From Metallyticus violacea (taxonomy: Eukaryota; Arthropoda; Insecta; Mantodea; Metallyticidae), in the NCBI GenBank assembly GCA_030762175.1, contig CM060833.1, positions 6,699,001 to 6,763,000 of the forward strand: DNA of 64,000 nt. The letters run 5' to 3'. The position numbers and the translations under genes are program-made. The notes beneath the pieces were generated by a model. The model had not been told where the DNA came from. It did no database searches and saw only the letters and a program-made list of their open reading frames with translations. Each line of letters begins with the position of its first letter. The stretch's first letter is position 1. Below, piece after piece: positions 44,347 to 56,568 of this stretch.

Positions 44347-44835
44347 CTGGAAGTAATCTGTTAGTGTTGGGTAGCATGCTTTAAGTGTACCACAAATCTG
44401 AAAAATGATAGAGGAAAAGTAGGACATCGCTTGTGAACTAGTGATGTTTAGAATGTCAGGTTTCCCTTTATCTGCCTCCTGTTACTCAATCCTATACCTT
44501 TGACTTGTGAAACAGGAGTATTTCGTCTCCTGAAATAAATAGTGCCACTTTCGTTCATAAAAGTTCCTGTTGTTTCTATCGTTCTCATTAAGGCGGGCTG
44601 CAGCTTACTCTCTCCGAAATGTCTTTTGCGTGGCAACAATGGAGGACGATACACAGTCATTTTTCACTATAAGCACGCGCTGAATCAGAGTGTAGGTAAT
44701 AAATAACAAAGCGGAGAGGGAGGGAAAATTAACATCTCTGTCAGTAGCGACACCGTTCTTACACCATACAAAACTTTACTGAAATAAAAATAGAAGAAGA
44801 GGAAAACAGTAAACTCCTTAGATAGAAACTTTAAA
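44347..44835. other. Unassigned
   Basis: No gene or element recognised. Confidence 0.4.
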
Positions 44836-44881
44836 TAAAATTCAGTGGAAATAAACTTTTGTTTATTTCCACTGAATTTTA
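44836..44881. repeat. Perfect 21-bp inverted repeat with 4-base loop
   Basis: Arm TAAAATTCAGTGGAAATAAA plus one further base, loop TTTT, then the exact complement. It lies directly at the left edge of the decayed tandem array 44886-46235. It may be a terminator-like hairpin, an element end, or a replication-slippage palindrome. Confidence 0.9.
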
Positions 44882-44885
44882 GCAT

Positions 44886-46235
44886 AATGCTCTTACTATG
44901 TGCTTCACATTGCGCAAAGCTTGTATGAAATTAATTTAAAGTTAATATTTGGATCATACTTAATGTTAACAAATGTACCATTCGACGTTAAAATAGGGTT
45001 CATTATTTAAATAAGTATTATGTCCCTTTTGACACTTTACACTTTGATATAAGTAGGATACCTTGTAAACAATCACAATTTAGAACGGAATGTGTCATTT
45101 ATTTAGTAACTTTTAGCGTAATACTGTGACGACGTTTTCCTGATTACGCATATGTTTTGCAAAAAAATTTAAATTAATATTTGGGCTATTCTTATAGATA
45201 TTGTTTGTTGAAAGTTTTTCAGAAAAACTGATGAACAAATGTACCCATTTGACGGTGAAACAGGGCACATTCTTTAAATGCGCAAACTATCGCGTTTGAC
45301 ACTTTTGTATGAATAATAGGATATGTAAAGACAATAGGATTAAATATGCCATTTCATTATTAGCTTTTGTTTATCCTTGACTTTGGAAAAAGTGGTTAAC
45401 AATATTGTACCCTTTGACATATATTCCTAAACTATCGTGTTTATATACCTTTTTGTCAGTAGGAAAAGCAGTAATAGCAATTTACGATGGACAGTGTCAT
45501 TTCGTTATTAACTCTTTAATCGGTCGTTTCACGCCTGATTTTCAAAGGAATTTTTTTTTTTAAATTCTTCATGAAATGTTTGTATAATACTCTTAACAAT
45601 GTACTCTAACTTGCGCAAAGCGTGTGAAAAAATAATTTAAAACTAATATTTGAGTTTGTTTATTATAGATTTGGGGAAACGTAATAAAAGTGTATCCATT
45701 TGACGGTAAAACATGGCAAATTCTTTGAATTTGTAAACTTTCGCGTTTGACATTTCTTTATTTTTTATATGTAGGAAGAATTTAATCATATTTACGTTTG
45801 TTTATCTCCTTCACCGACTTAGCATATTTCTGTAACGAATTACTCCAATTGCAATAAGTTTGTAAAAAATACTTTAAAAAATAATATTATCCAATTGTCA
45901 TAAAAACTGATTTTGATAGAACTAGCTAACAAATGTTTCCATTTTAAAGTAAAATGGGGCACATTCTTTAAATTCATAACCCTCTTGTTTGACACTTTAC
46001 ACGTTGTTATCAGTAAAAAAATAGTAATCACACAATTTAGGATGAATCATGTAATTTATTGTTTGTTTATCTCATTCGCCTTGTGATGATGTACTCTAAA
46101 TTGCCCAAAACTTTGCAGAAGTATTTAAAATTAATATTGGGGTCATCCTCATAGATTGTCTATTCAAGATTGTAGACCGTTTGACGGTTAAATGGTGCAC
46201 ATTCTTTAAATTCTTAAACTATTGGAGTTAATTTT
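44886..46235. repeat. Decayed tandem array, unit about 240-290 bp, about six units
   Basis: Recurring blocks in the same order: TTGCGCAAAGC-like, AATTTAAAxTTAATATTTGG-like, CATTTGACGGTAAAACxGGGC, CACATTCTTTAAAT, AAACTATCGCGTTTGACACT and GTGTCATTTxGTTATTAACT. The CACATTCTTT block or its remnant starts near 44998, 45263, 45421 (shortened unit), 45714, 45957 and 46195. Units are diverged and carry deletions. No coding capacity. Confidence 0.7.
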
Positions 46236-47079
46236 TTATGACTGAGGAATATTCTTGAGAAAATTTCATGAAAGTAGGCTGCGTCTAACATTTTATAGCT
46301 ACCTTAAAACGAAATCTTTTACAATAATTAGAGAGTGAGTATAAGAAAATACAAAGAACTTGGATAGATAGTATACTTTACAGATTTATTGAGTGTTGAA
46401 AATGAGAATGCAATAAGTTGTAATGTAAATTAAAAAACATGATGATAATGAAAACGAAAAGGTAGTTCCAAGAACTTCTCTTGCAAGAGTATAGTAAAAT
46501 CTAAAACAAACATTCCTTTTACATGTTTGTTTTAGCTGGAAGAGTCCGTTTTGTTTGAATAACATTTTGAGTGTATGTCAATTGCATTTTTAATGCATTT
46601 CTTTTTATTTTGGACCATTTGAAAAGTTCGAAAATGATAAAAGAATAACAGGATGTACTTAGAAGAACTGAACAAATGGTGAGGTCACTATAACAGCAAG
46701 TGGACAACCCTTTTAAGGCTAACGGAGTTGGTAGCTCTTGACAAAGCATGCTGGGACAGTCAAATGTCTAGACGCCACGAGGTCAAATGCTTTCTTCACT
46801 TAACTTTAGCTGTTCAACTTTTCTTACAATACACAACCATCATGCCAATAGCACACCAAATTGTGTTTTTTATGTTGGCAATAATAGTGTCTTCTTTGGG
46901 TGCGTGAAAACAGTTTAAACTTACCTTGAAGCCTATAAAGAAATTGCATGTCATGTTTTTCAAAGAGAGAAAGTCAGTGGCGGCCCTTCACTTGGCATGC
47001 TTATGTTTGTTTCGAAGTTAAAAACAGATGCATCACAGCTGTGGAAAACGCTTCCAAACTGAGCAAGAACAGTTATGAG
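46236..47079. other. Unassigned
   Basis: No gene or element recognised. Confidence 0.4.
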
Positions 47080-47130
47080 CGAAAAAAAAAAAAAAAAATT
47101 AATCGCTGAGTACTTAAGCTGTTCCATTGC

Positions 47131-47285
47131 TTTTTTTTTTTTTTTTTTTTTTTTTTTGTTGTGACGGTCAGTTCATAGCCTCGAGGCCAGGCATCATTAA
47201 GTCCACTAATTTTTCAAATTCTTTCCTTTTGTTGCGATATAAATTAGCCATTTTGCTCTTTCTCCTTTTCTTCTTAAGTATATAA
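47131..47285 (-). pseudogene. Possible truncated retro-insertion with poly(A) tail
   Basis: On the minus strand an open stretch reads KKRRKSKMANLYRNKRKEFE then KLVDLMMPGLEAMN and stop (TGA), and about 10 bases later a run of about 27 A begins (the T run at 47131-47157 on the plus strand). A stop followed closely by a poly(A) is what a 5'-truncated processed transcript or a LINE end looks like. I do not recognise the protein. No target duplication found, so this is tentative. Confidence 0.3.
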
Positions 47286-47889
47286 TAAGGCAACTCGAAA
47301 GTATTTACAATTTACTTGGCAATAATTAGCTCAAAACAACGTAATTACATTGACCCAGGAAGGGGAGTTTGGCTCAGCGCGTACTGGACAGTGCTAGCGG
47401 TTGAGGTCGGAACAGTGACCGCAGTGTCAAGAGAGAGAGGGTGATTTGATAACCAACTTGTTTCGCATACTAATCTAGGACAACAGCAACATCTGCATAA
47501 CTGCTAAGTATTAATATTTTATGATCACAAATCGTTCTGGCGTTGATTCATTGTTAGACAGTTGTTCAAACACAACCGTTTCAAGTAGTGTGATTGAATT
47601 ATTTTAAGGATTTTACGTACATGGGTGTAGCCTATGAAATGTTCGACATTGGGTAAATGGATAGAAAAAACATCGAAGACGCACTGCATCTTGGAGCTTC
47701 AGAATCAGCTGTGAGGCCAGAAATCATCGATCAAGCATATGCTATAGTTTTGGCTATGAGTGAAAGTGCGCGAACTTCGGCCGATTGTTTGGAAATGTTT
47801 AAGAAGAGTACAACTAATATGGCGATTTCAGACTATGAGTGAAACCGGAAAAGTGTGAACAGGTACCTCACTAGGCAAACTGGCTCCGA
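47286..47889. other. Unassigned; short ORF 47657-47842 (+) not recognised
   Basis: A 61-codon frame starting MDRKNIEDALHLGASE lies 50 bp before a mariner fragment. I see no motif in it and cannot call it a gene. Confidence 0.3.
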
Positions 47890-48345
47890 AAAGCGATAAC
47901 TTCAGTTTTTTGGGACACAAAATGGATTTTCTTGATTGGCTACTTGGACAATGGGAAAACCATTACTGGAGAATACTGTGCGATCACGGAAAAAGTCCGA
48001 TAATGGCCAAAAAGAAAGCGTTGTTTTATCATGACACTGCGCCGCCGGAGCATTGGAGCCGAATCGCTCAGGACAAAATGACCGAATTGGTATGATTTGA
48101 AATTCTTGCAATCCACACATTAACCCGATCTCGCTCCCTTAAATATACCACCTGTTTCAGAAAGTCAAAACTTTCCTAACTGGACACAAATAAGTGAAAT
48201 GAAGAGATCAAACAGGAGGCAAACGAGTATATCGAGAGACTGGAAGAAAACGACTTTCACCAGGGAATCACGAACTTGCAGAAATGTTGGGACAAGTGCA
48301 TTCAGCTTCGAGGGGGCTATGTTAAAACTAAAGCAAGACTGAATT
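47890..48345 (+). mobile_element. Mariner-like transposase C-terminal half
   Basis: Plus-strand text: GKTITGEYCAI, then MAKKKALFYHDTAPPEHWSR (second Asp, with DNAP worn to DTAP), QDKMTELV, worn SPDLAP at about 48130, and at 48275-48340 ITNLQKCWDKCIQLRGGYVK, the usual mariner C-terminus (LxxRWxKCIxxxGDYVEK). Frameshifts between pieces. Differs from M1 and from its right neighbour. Confidence 0.78.
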
Positions 48346-48599
48346 TGTTCCCTTTAATGCCAAACCAAGTTACTGCTCGAAAACTTGGCAGGGCAAGTTC
48401 AAAACATTAACAAATACTCAGTTGATGCACATAAAACAATGAACCTTACCGACAAATTATAGACAATTTTGATTGATTGTCTCAGGAAGTAATATTCTTG
48501 AGTTTGAAGGATTTTTTGACATTTCAGTATGCAACATACTGCATCCCAAGAACGGAAAATTGTTCTTTTGTACGACAGGCATTCAAAAAGTTTTCCAAA

Positions 48600-49285
48600 T
48601 TTCAGGTTATCAGCTCTATTAAAGCATATGCTTCTCATTCCTTAAGAAAATCACTGAGTTATTGTTGGCGTGAAGATGATGCTCCAGGAAGATGCGGAGT
48701 TTCTTTCAAACATAATCACTGCTGATGAAACTTGGCTACATCATTTCGATCTGAAAGTAAACAGCAAAGCTCTGTGTGACAATCTCCATAGTAGTTGCTT
48801 CTGCTGGGAAAATATGCTTACCTCGTTTTTCCCTATTCAAGCAATGGTTTACCAGCTTGTGTACCTGCACAGCCAATTGTAGCTGGACAATACCATAGAG
48901 ATGTCCTGAGAATCTGGAAGGCTATATGACAAACAAAAGACACCATTTCCGTGCAACAAGCAGAATCTGCATCGCGATAATGCACGACCGAACATCCCAA
49001 ATGTTGTTGTTGGATATCTCACAAAAATTAATGTAAAACGTGTCTCTCATCCTCGCTATTGTCCAAACTTAGCCCTGTTACAATTTCCATTCTCCAAACT
49101 GAAGGAACACCCTCGCGGAAGGCACTTTCCATTATCAGAAAGGTAATGAAGGCTGCGGAGACGATTCTGAAGGGCGTGTCAAAAAATGGTTTCCAGCTTG
49201 TCTTTGAAGTTTGGCAGAAACGTGAGACAGGTGCATTGCATCCAACGGGAACTTCTTTGAGAAAGGTCATCAAAATTATGATAAC
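48600..49285 (+). mobile_element. Mariner-like transposase (same family as 6281 and 32879)
   Basis: Plus strand: EDAEFLSNIITADETWLHHF (first Asp), then after a gap LHRDNARPNIPNVVVGYLTK (second Asp), VSHPRYCPNLA (third-Asp region, Asp lost), FSKLKEHPRGRHFPLSER and, frameshifted, MKAAETILKGVSKNGFQLVF and WQKRETGALHPTG. An M1 copy begins five bases after this remnant ends. Confidence 0.82.
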
Positions 49286-49290
49286 CAGTA

Positions 49291-50552
49291 AAGGTCCATA
49301 AGTTTCTGGCCTAACCATTTTCTAGGTACGATAAAGAATTTCACTTTTCAATATAGTTACCCTTTATTGCAATATACTAATCACATCTTTGAATCAACAT
49401 TTCAACCCCCCTCCCCAAAATAATCAGAAGTATTGAATTCAAAATGAGCATAAACAACACCCATCACTTCTTCGCCACACTTAAATTTTCTTCCTTGAAG
49501 GCCCTTCTTGGGTTTTGAGAAGAGGAAATAGTCACTGGGAGCTAGATCTGGGCAGTAGGGTGGATGGTCGATTACCTTGAAGTCACATTCCTTAACAGCT
49601 TCCTTTGCAGCAAGAGCTGTGTGAACAGACGCGTTGTCGTGAAGAAAGCGCAGATCACCACTCGGCTTTCCTCGCCTTTTCTGTTTGATGGAAGCACGTA
49701 GTCTGTGCAGTAGGCCAGCCTAGTACTCTCCATTTACTGTGATGTTCCTCTCCTTGAAGTCAATGAAGAGTATTCCTTCACAGTCCCAAAAGATTGTGGT
49801 CATGATCATCTTGGTTGACTGAGTGACCTTGGCCTTTAGAGGCGGTGCTTCGACAGGTTTACGCCACTCCATTGATTCTCTTTTGGGCAAAGGATCATAG
49901 TAGAGGACCATAGTTTTATCTACTGTAACAATGGTTTGCAGAACTTCCCTCTCGTTGCTACGGCAGGCCACAAAAATGCCTGACAACAGATGACTCGTTA
50001 CTGCTTTTGAACTGAGGAAAGAAGTCTAAGCACCCATTTTGCACTAACCTTGTTCATGTTTAAAAGTTCATGCATAATTCGAAGGACTGTTGTTTTAGAC
50101 CTTGCTGCTATTTCTGCAACTTTGAACCGCCGGTCTTCCATAATTTCTCCTTCCACAAGAGCGAACGATGTTTTCAGAAGTGAGTACCTCCAGGGGCAGA
50201 CCTGCACGCTCTTCGTCTTCAATGCTTTCTCGACCCATTCGAAAATTTTGGTCCATTCTTTTACGGTAGAATATGAGGGGGATGCTTCCCCATATACACC
50301 GTCCAATCGCTGTTTAATTTCATTTGGAGTAAGTCCTTCTTTTGTGAAGAACTTAATAACTGCTCGAAACTCCATTTTGAACATGTCACAATCTTCTACA
50401 TATAGCCTTCAATGTCTGAACCAGTGAACACAACGGAGCGGAAGTTTCAGCTGCAATTATTTACTTAACAGATAAGGTACGACACCAGATAAGCGTTTGG
50501 TGAGGGCAATAATCCTTATCAGCGAGGCCGGAAACTTATGGACTTACCCTCG
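49291..50552 (-). mobile_element. M1 mariner, longest copy
   Basis: Right terminus ends GGACTTACCCTCG followed by TA; the left terminus has lost its first bases. Minus frames: 49998-50384 with MEFRAVIKFFTKEGLTPNEI, QRLDGVYGEASPSYSTVKEW, and SKTTVLRIMHELL; 49720-49986 with LQTIVTVDKTMVLYYDPLPK (first-Asp region), KVTQSTKMIMTTIFWDCEGI. Further left LSCxHDNASVH-like and SPDLAPSDYFLF text follow in other frames. 1262 bp. Inactive through frameshifts. Confidence 0.92.
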
Positions 50553-51717
50553 TATGTTGAAAAAAAGTAATTATATCTATCTATTCTTTATTGGACAGCC
50601 TTAATGCCAACACTGATTAATTTTGTTTGTTAAAACATTCAACAATGAACAAACTGATATTTTGTTTGAGCGTTTGCAGTTATGTATTCGCTTTTGAAAA
50701 CATTAAGTGTTAAGAACGTTTGCGTATATAAATACTCCAGTAGGTATGCAAGGAATGGAAACTCTTTTGAAATTCGTCCGTGTTTGGAAATGCATAGGCA
50801 ATGTGCTCGGGTCACTTTCTAGGGATAAAGATGTAACAACGCTTGTTATGCAACACAGTGTTAGCCTAAGGACACGGCTAATAAATACCACGCGAACCCG
50901 GACGAGGTCGTGCAGTGCCGAACGTCCGGTTGTTGCAGCGCCCACCCCCCACTTCTCTCTCTCTCTCGCACGCTGCAGTCCGTTGACCGAAATAACCAAA
51001 TCCATTAGCATGAGGAAGGCAGTCCTACGGGAGTCGCATTTTTAACAGCCTCCACCCTTCTCATTCGGAGTAAATTGTGCTCATCCTTATAAGAAATTGA
51101 ATTCTTACGCACAAGGTGGAGTCATTGGTTGCCCTGGAGATGACAAGTACTCCTGAACAAGTGAATGCTACCTGATCTCTATAGCAGCTACGTCAGATCA
51201 TCTTATCCGAGAAAAAGGGGCAGTCAGAAAGTTCCCGGACTTGCGGTAACTGTTAACAATAATAAGTAAATATGTATGTCATGTCATACTCCAGCCGTTT
51301 AATTTTAAATATACACAATTTCCGCCAGCTACTATCCTTGCAGCTGCAACAATACGGGTTGAAACACTTGAACCGGTAATCCAGTATCGAGTAATGGAAC
51401 TGGGGAGAGAACATTAACGTGCAATGATTTGATGCCAGGAACCCCAGACGAGGGCTGCAGAAAATATTTCATGGAGGCCCCAGGATATTTGGGGCCATCC
51501 CTATTGGGAAGCATATAAAAAGTTCATCGCGCAGTAACTGCGTAAACTAAGGAAATCCCTCACCTAGTACAGTAACTTTAAGAAATAATATAAAATCCAA
51601 ATTTTGACTTTATTAATTAATGAAAATAAATAACTAACGGCATTACTATGTGGTATTATTTGGGGAACAAAATGAGAATTTGCAATCCGTAAGTATTACA
51701 AAAGGGAAACCACATTT
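50553..51717. other. Unassigned, with a GC-rich patch
   Basis: Overlapping open frames on both strands at 50703-51045 lie in a patch with several CpGs (50880-51010). No family resemblance. GGGCAGTCAGAAAGTTCCCG at 51219 looks like a transposon end but has no partner. Confidence 0.35.
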
Positions 51718-51776
51718 TATAATAATAATAATAACAATAATAATAATAATAATAACCATTATTATTATTATTATTG
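51718..51776 (+). repeat. (AAT)n/(ATT)n microsatellite, self-complementary
   Basis: AAT units followed by ATT units around AACC, so the two halves can pair. Confidence 0.93.
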
Positions 51777-51789
51777 AGATTAAGCCACA

Positions 51790-53030
51790 ACAATTAATAG
51801 CATACTATTAAGTAAATTAAATATGACTACTGATAGACAAAGCTATACTGTATGGGTATTTTTAAACATTTTTAAATGTAGCCATGTTTATGAATTGAGT
51901 CCTTGATATATTCTTTACATTCACTAAAATAGAGAGAAATAACAGAAAGTTTCGAGTTATATTGTGTATTTAAGATGATGTTCATATGTTTCAATAAAAC
52001 AAAAACATGTTACTATTTAAAAACAATTGCAATGTACTAAGCAAATAAAAACAGTCGAAAGTTACATCGATTTTCAGTGGCTTTGAAATTTAATTTAAAT
52101 GTTATTAACATGTAACGTAAACGTTTTCTGAAGGTTATTACAGAGCGCTCTTACATACAAATATAATTCTCATAATATTTGACATTTGCTGTTTTCACGA
52201 CGATTTTTGAGTGTTAAACATATGCATCGTTATAATAACAATTTATATACTGAATAAGTTTGTAGTTTTATTTAAAACAATATAGAGCAAATTTAACGCA
52301 TGAGCTCTTTTTTAGGTCCGGTTTTCAAGTTATTGCTTGCTACACCTAATGGTCCAGTTTTCAGAAACTAATCAATTTCTTTTAGTTTATTTAAATGCCA
52401 TATACCGAATTTTGTGGTGGAAAAAACAAATATTAGTGCTGCTAGAGAGATTTTTAAATTTTTAGTTTCTGGTAAACCTCCACTGCTAATGGCCCGATTT
52501 CCCTGATTTTCAGAAATTATTTTTCTTATTTTATTTTTATATATGGAGTTTCGTTAAGAAAAAATAAATATCAATGCCACAAGAACGATTTTTAAATTTT
52601 AGGTTTTAGGTATAACACCACCCGCCCAATAGCTCGATTTCACTGATTTTCAGAAACTATTTTTCTTATATTATTTCAATGACATTTACCGAGTTTCCTT
52701 TAAAACTTAATTGCGGTTGCTAAAGCGATTTTCAAATTTCACTTTAACCCCCACTCGGTTTCCAGGCATATCCCCACATCTAATGACCAGATTACCCTGA
52801 TTTTCGGAAACATATTTTATCACTTTGTTTTAAAGAAATGTTCCAAGTTTCTTTAAAAAACAGAATTCCGGCCGCTAAAGCAATTTTTAATTTTTTTTTT
52901 AAATTTTCCTTCAGATTAATCTCCCCCACTCCAAGAGCACAATTTTGCTGGTTAACGAACTGGAGGATAGTTTGCTAGTTGATGATAGTTATATGCTGAG
53001 TTTCGTGGAGGGAAAAAAAAAACAAATAAC
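51790..53030 (-). repeat. Unknown repeat R1, copy 2, with internal VNTR
   Basis: Inverted relative to 40465-41250. From about 52320 to 53030 a unit of 140-154 bp repeats about five times; the block CTGATTTTCAGAAA begins near 52353, 52503, 52643 and 52797 and the block CCGAGTTTC near 52420, 52551, 52697, 52847 and 52997. The far end GCTGGTTAACGAACTGGAGG corresponds to about 40500 in copy 1. No coding frame. Confidence 0.75.
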
Positions 53031-53693
53031 TGAGTAAATGTATGAACAGAAACATTTATCTTCTAAAGTGAAAACACACAGAGATATAAACAAATTATAA
53101 TCGGGTGTATAAACACTCAGCATGTATAACTGCCCTCAATCTTCGGGACATAGATGATGTCAGATTTCTACAGTAGTGTGGACTACAACATCCCGGGCTT
53201 CTTGAATTTGTGTCCATAACCGTCTTTTGTCTTTCGTACATTTGCAGGGAGTGCATGTGGAGAATATTTAATTTAGATAGAAAAAATACGTTAAAACTTG
53301 CTGTGTATAGAGATCAATATTACAAACTATTTGGTCATATGTTACAAAGGTTTATTTAAAAAAAAGTGATTCAAAAGTATTCAAAGTAGATACTTATTTT
53401 TGTCAAAGGGTGCACAATTATTTCTCAAATTTGGATTAAACGGTTGTAATGTGTATGATGCTCTGAAATTATAGCGAGGGTATAAAGTTGAGTACACTAA
53501 CCAGAAGACAAATGCACCTCGCGTGGTTAAGGGATTTGGACAATTTCTCTGCGATATCGGTCTGTGATTGGTCAAAACTGAAAATTTAGTTCATTTCATT
53601 GGTCAATTTTATAATGACGCCATATCAGTAAAATGGTCGTAATATAACAGTCGTGTAAAAATTTCCTCCTATTGTAGCTTTAGTTGTTCATTT
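53031..53693. other. Unassigned
   Basis: No gene or element recognised. Confidence 0.4.
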
Positions 53694-54798
53694 ACGAGAG
53701 GAAATCCATAAGTTTCCGACCTAAACATTTTCTAAGTATGATAAAAACAAAAACTATATTTCACTTTTCAATACAGTCACACTTTATTGCACTACACTTC
53801 TCTCATCTTTGAATTAACATTTCAATTCCCTCCCTCTTGAAATAGTCAGAAGTCTTGTCTGAAAAATGGACATAAACAGAATCCATTATTTCTTCGTCAT
53901 ACTTAAAATTTCCTTCCTCGAAGATCCTTCTCGAGTTTTCAGAAGAGGAAATAGTTACTGGAGCTATATCTGGGCTTTAGGGGGATCTGAAGAGGGCGCA
54001 CACCACCACTCAGCTTTCCTCGCTTTTTCTCTTTGATAGAAACACGCAGTCTGTGCAGTAGACCAGCATAGTACTCCCCATTTACTGCTGTGTTTCTCTC
54101 CTCGAAGTCAATGGAGAGTATTCATTCACTGTGCCAAAATATGTGGCCATGATCTTCTTGGTTGACTGAGTGACCTTGGCCTTTAGAAGCGGTGCTTCGC
54201 CAGGTTTACGCCTGTCACTCCATTGATTCTCTTTTGGACAAGGGAACATAGTAGAGGGCTATAGTTTTATCTCCTGTAACAATGGTTTGCAGAACTTTTC
54301 TCTCGTTGCCACGGCAGAGCTCCAAAAATGCCTGACAACAGATGACTCGATGCTGCTTTTGAACTGAGGAAAGAAGTCTATGCACCCATCTTGCACTAAC
54401 CTTATTCATGCTTAAATGTTCGTAAATAATTCGAAGGACTGTTGTTTTAGAAAGGTCCATCCTTGCTACTATTTCTGTAACTTGAGCCGCCGGTCTTCCA
54501 TAATTTCTCCTTCCACAAGAGCGAGCGATGTTTTCAGGAGTGAGCACCTCCAAGGGCCGACCTGCACGCTCTTCGTCTTCAATGCTTTCTCGACCCATTC
54601 AAAAAAGTTTGGCCCATTCTTTTACGGTAGAATATGAGGGGGATGCTTCCCCATATACATCTCCAATCACTGTTTAATTTCATTTGGAGTAAGTCATTCT
54701 TTTGTGAAGAACTTAATAAAAGTTCGATATTCCATTATGAACATGTCACAATGTTCTACACATAGCCTTCTTTATGCCACTTATGGACTTAACGCTGG
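53694..54798 (-). mobile_element. M1 mariner, leader deleted
   Basis: Left terminus CGAGAGGAAATCCATAAGTT with TA before it; right end TTATGGACTTAACGCTGG followed by TA. Minus frame 54215-54598 reads MGRESIEDEERAGRPLEVLT, then RMDLSKTTVLRIIYEHLSMN, KVSARWVHRLLSSVQKQHRV and LQTIVTGDKTIALYYVPLSK (first Asp). About 170 bp between the transposase start and the right terminus are lost. The second-Asp region is partly deleted near 53990. Confidence 0.92.
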
Positions 54799-55499
54799 TA
54801 TATTCTTGGGGGAGGGTCATTATCATATACGGTTGACTTGTAGAGCCCGTTAAGTAATCACTTGGAGTATAGAACTTTATTGTATTTGTTACCTTGTCTC
54901 CAAAAAGATTTTATGCAATCTTACCAAACATATTTATGACGTGCCAAAGACGTGTAACCGAATACAATAATTACTTTTAGGTAATGAGATTTTGAAGTTA
55001 GTTGTTGAAAAAAATACTTAGCTAGGAAATATGTGGCATTTACCACACTGGGTTTCGGCTTTGTTGTTTGTTGACAGCTGCTGCTGCAATCAGAAACGGG
55101 CGGTGTTTTTAAGTGAACAATTTGGAGGCAAAGGCCGTAGCGAGCGGTAATGGAATAGCCAGAGTACCCTGCGAAGGGCAGGAGGGACATTAAACAAAGG
55201 AGGGTGGGCGCAAACTAGCCTTTGTGCTTAAATTTTTTCTTCCTTCAAATATTTGAACTCTATTTGCAACAGATGTGCTAAGCGGAAATTCATTCAGCGC
55301 TGTTAACACTCACGCACCTCGATATATCGATAACCGAGCCACCAAGTGGGAAACCTATGCAAATGAAAGTACAGTTTGGTACACAAATAGATTAAAATTG
55401 GATTCCAAACATCATCAACGCAGCTTTGTGTTACTCTTTCGTAGCTAAATCAAGTGACGTACAGTTGGCCTGATGAAATGGGATAAAATATGACGAACT
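54799..55499. other. Unassigned
   Basis: No gene or element recognised. Confidence 0.4.
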
Positions 55500-55501
55500 T
55501 A

Positions 55502-55672
55502 CGAGGGTAGGTCAATAAGTTTCCGGCCTCGCCGATAAGGATACTCACCTTCACAAAATCCTTATCTAGTGTGATACCTTATCGTTAAGCAAATAATTGA
55601 AGCTGTAACTTCCGCTCCGCTGTGTTCAGTTCAGATATAGTTGCATAAAGAAGGCTATGTGTAGAAATCCAG
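55502..55672 (+). mobile_element. M1 5' end fragment
   Basis: CGAGGGTAGGTCAATAAGTT terminus preceded by TA, then the whole M1 leader (CCTTATCTAGTGTGATACCT, CTTCCGCTCCGCTGTGTTCA, GCATAAAGAAGGCTATGTGT). Stops before the transposase start. Confidence 0.9.
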
Positions 55673-56568
55673 TACCAGTTGGAACACCTCGTCGTCGGCG
55701 GCGCCATTGCCCCTCAGCAAAAGCGCAAGCTACCGCACGCCGCACCATCCCATGTATCTTGGCAACCTATAACTAAACCAAATTAATATAATGGGGTGTA
55801 ATATTTATCTCCACATTAGCCTAAAAGTGACAGGGGTAACTACGAAAACAAAATGCTTCAGGATGGCCGGCCCAACGTGAATCGACACCAGACTAAAGAG
55901 TCGCCCCGCTCGGGTAGCGGTGAGGGGCCAAACCTAACAGACTTTGAACATCCTTCACAATAACTAATTGACTTTTTTATATTGATTTATATGCAATTAC
56001 TTTAAAAATATAAATTATATTTATTAAACAAGTTTTCTTCTATATTATTCTGGTTTCACCGTTTTTTTGTCTTCCAAAAGAAATTCAAGTGAAATCTATT
56101 ACTTAATTTTAGTGTTGAATTGGTTCAAATTAATTGTTTATTTTTTAAATACTTCACTATTTCTACACCATCAGTTAAAAGCAGTTGGTTTTACAACGTA
56201 ATTAATAATATAGGTTTATAAAAATTTCCCCCGTCTGTTATATACATTACGCGATTAATTGACAGGTCTGCCTTAAAGAGACATAAGAAACCAGTTAAAC
56301 AACAAAACAATGGTAAAACTTCAACTGACAGATATAGGACTTTTAAGAATACCTTGTGAGATTTATACGAGAGCTGTTGAGTAAAAAATTATCGAATTGT
56401 TTTTTGCAACATATTTTTACTGATAATTTTGTTGATATTTCTGAATGTTGGGTGCAACACACCTGTTCCAGCATTTCCCCTACACTCAAAGACATCCTGC
56501 AAACCATTTTTGACAGGTCCTTCTGAATAGCCTCCATCACCACTGCTTCTGATTATGTAGAATGCCTT
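55673..56568. other. Unassigned; GC-rich first part
   Basis: 55673-55940 has a high density of C and G, including CGTCGTCGGCGGCGCC and a CGCCCCGCTCGGGTAGCGGTG stretch, then AT-rich DNA. No gene recognised; no terminus marks where the M1 fragment ends. Confidence 0.35.

Noticed and set aside
47657..47842. 61-codon plus-strand ORF with an ATG
   Set aside because: No motif, no splice or promoter support, and chance ORFs of this size are common here.
50050..50427. 125-codon plus-strand frame
   Set aside because: Antisense to M1 transposase; the same shadow frame recurs over other M1 copies.
50703..51045. Overlapping open frames on both strands of about 100 codons
   Set aside because: No recognisable motif, and frames open on both strands are expected from local GC content. 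Kept only as an unassigned GC-rich patch.
51219..51535. Possible transposon end GGGCAGTCAGAAAGTTCCCG
   Set aside because: No inverted partner, no transposase text and no second copy in the window.
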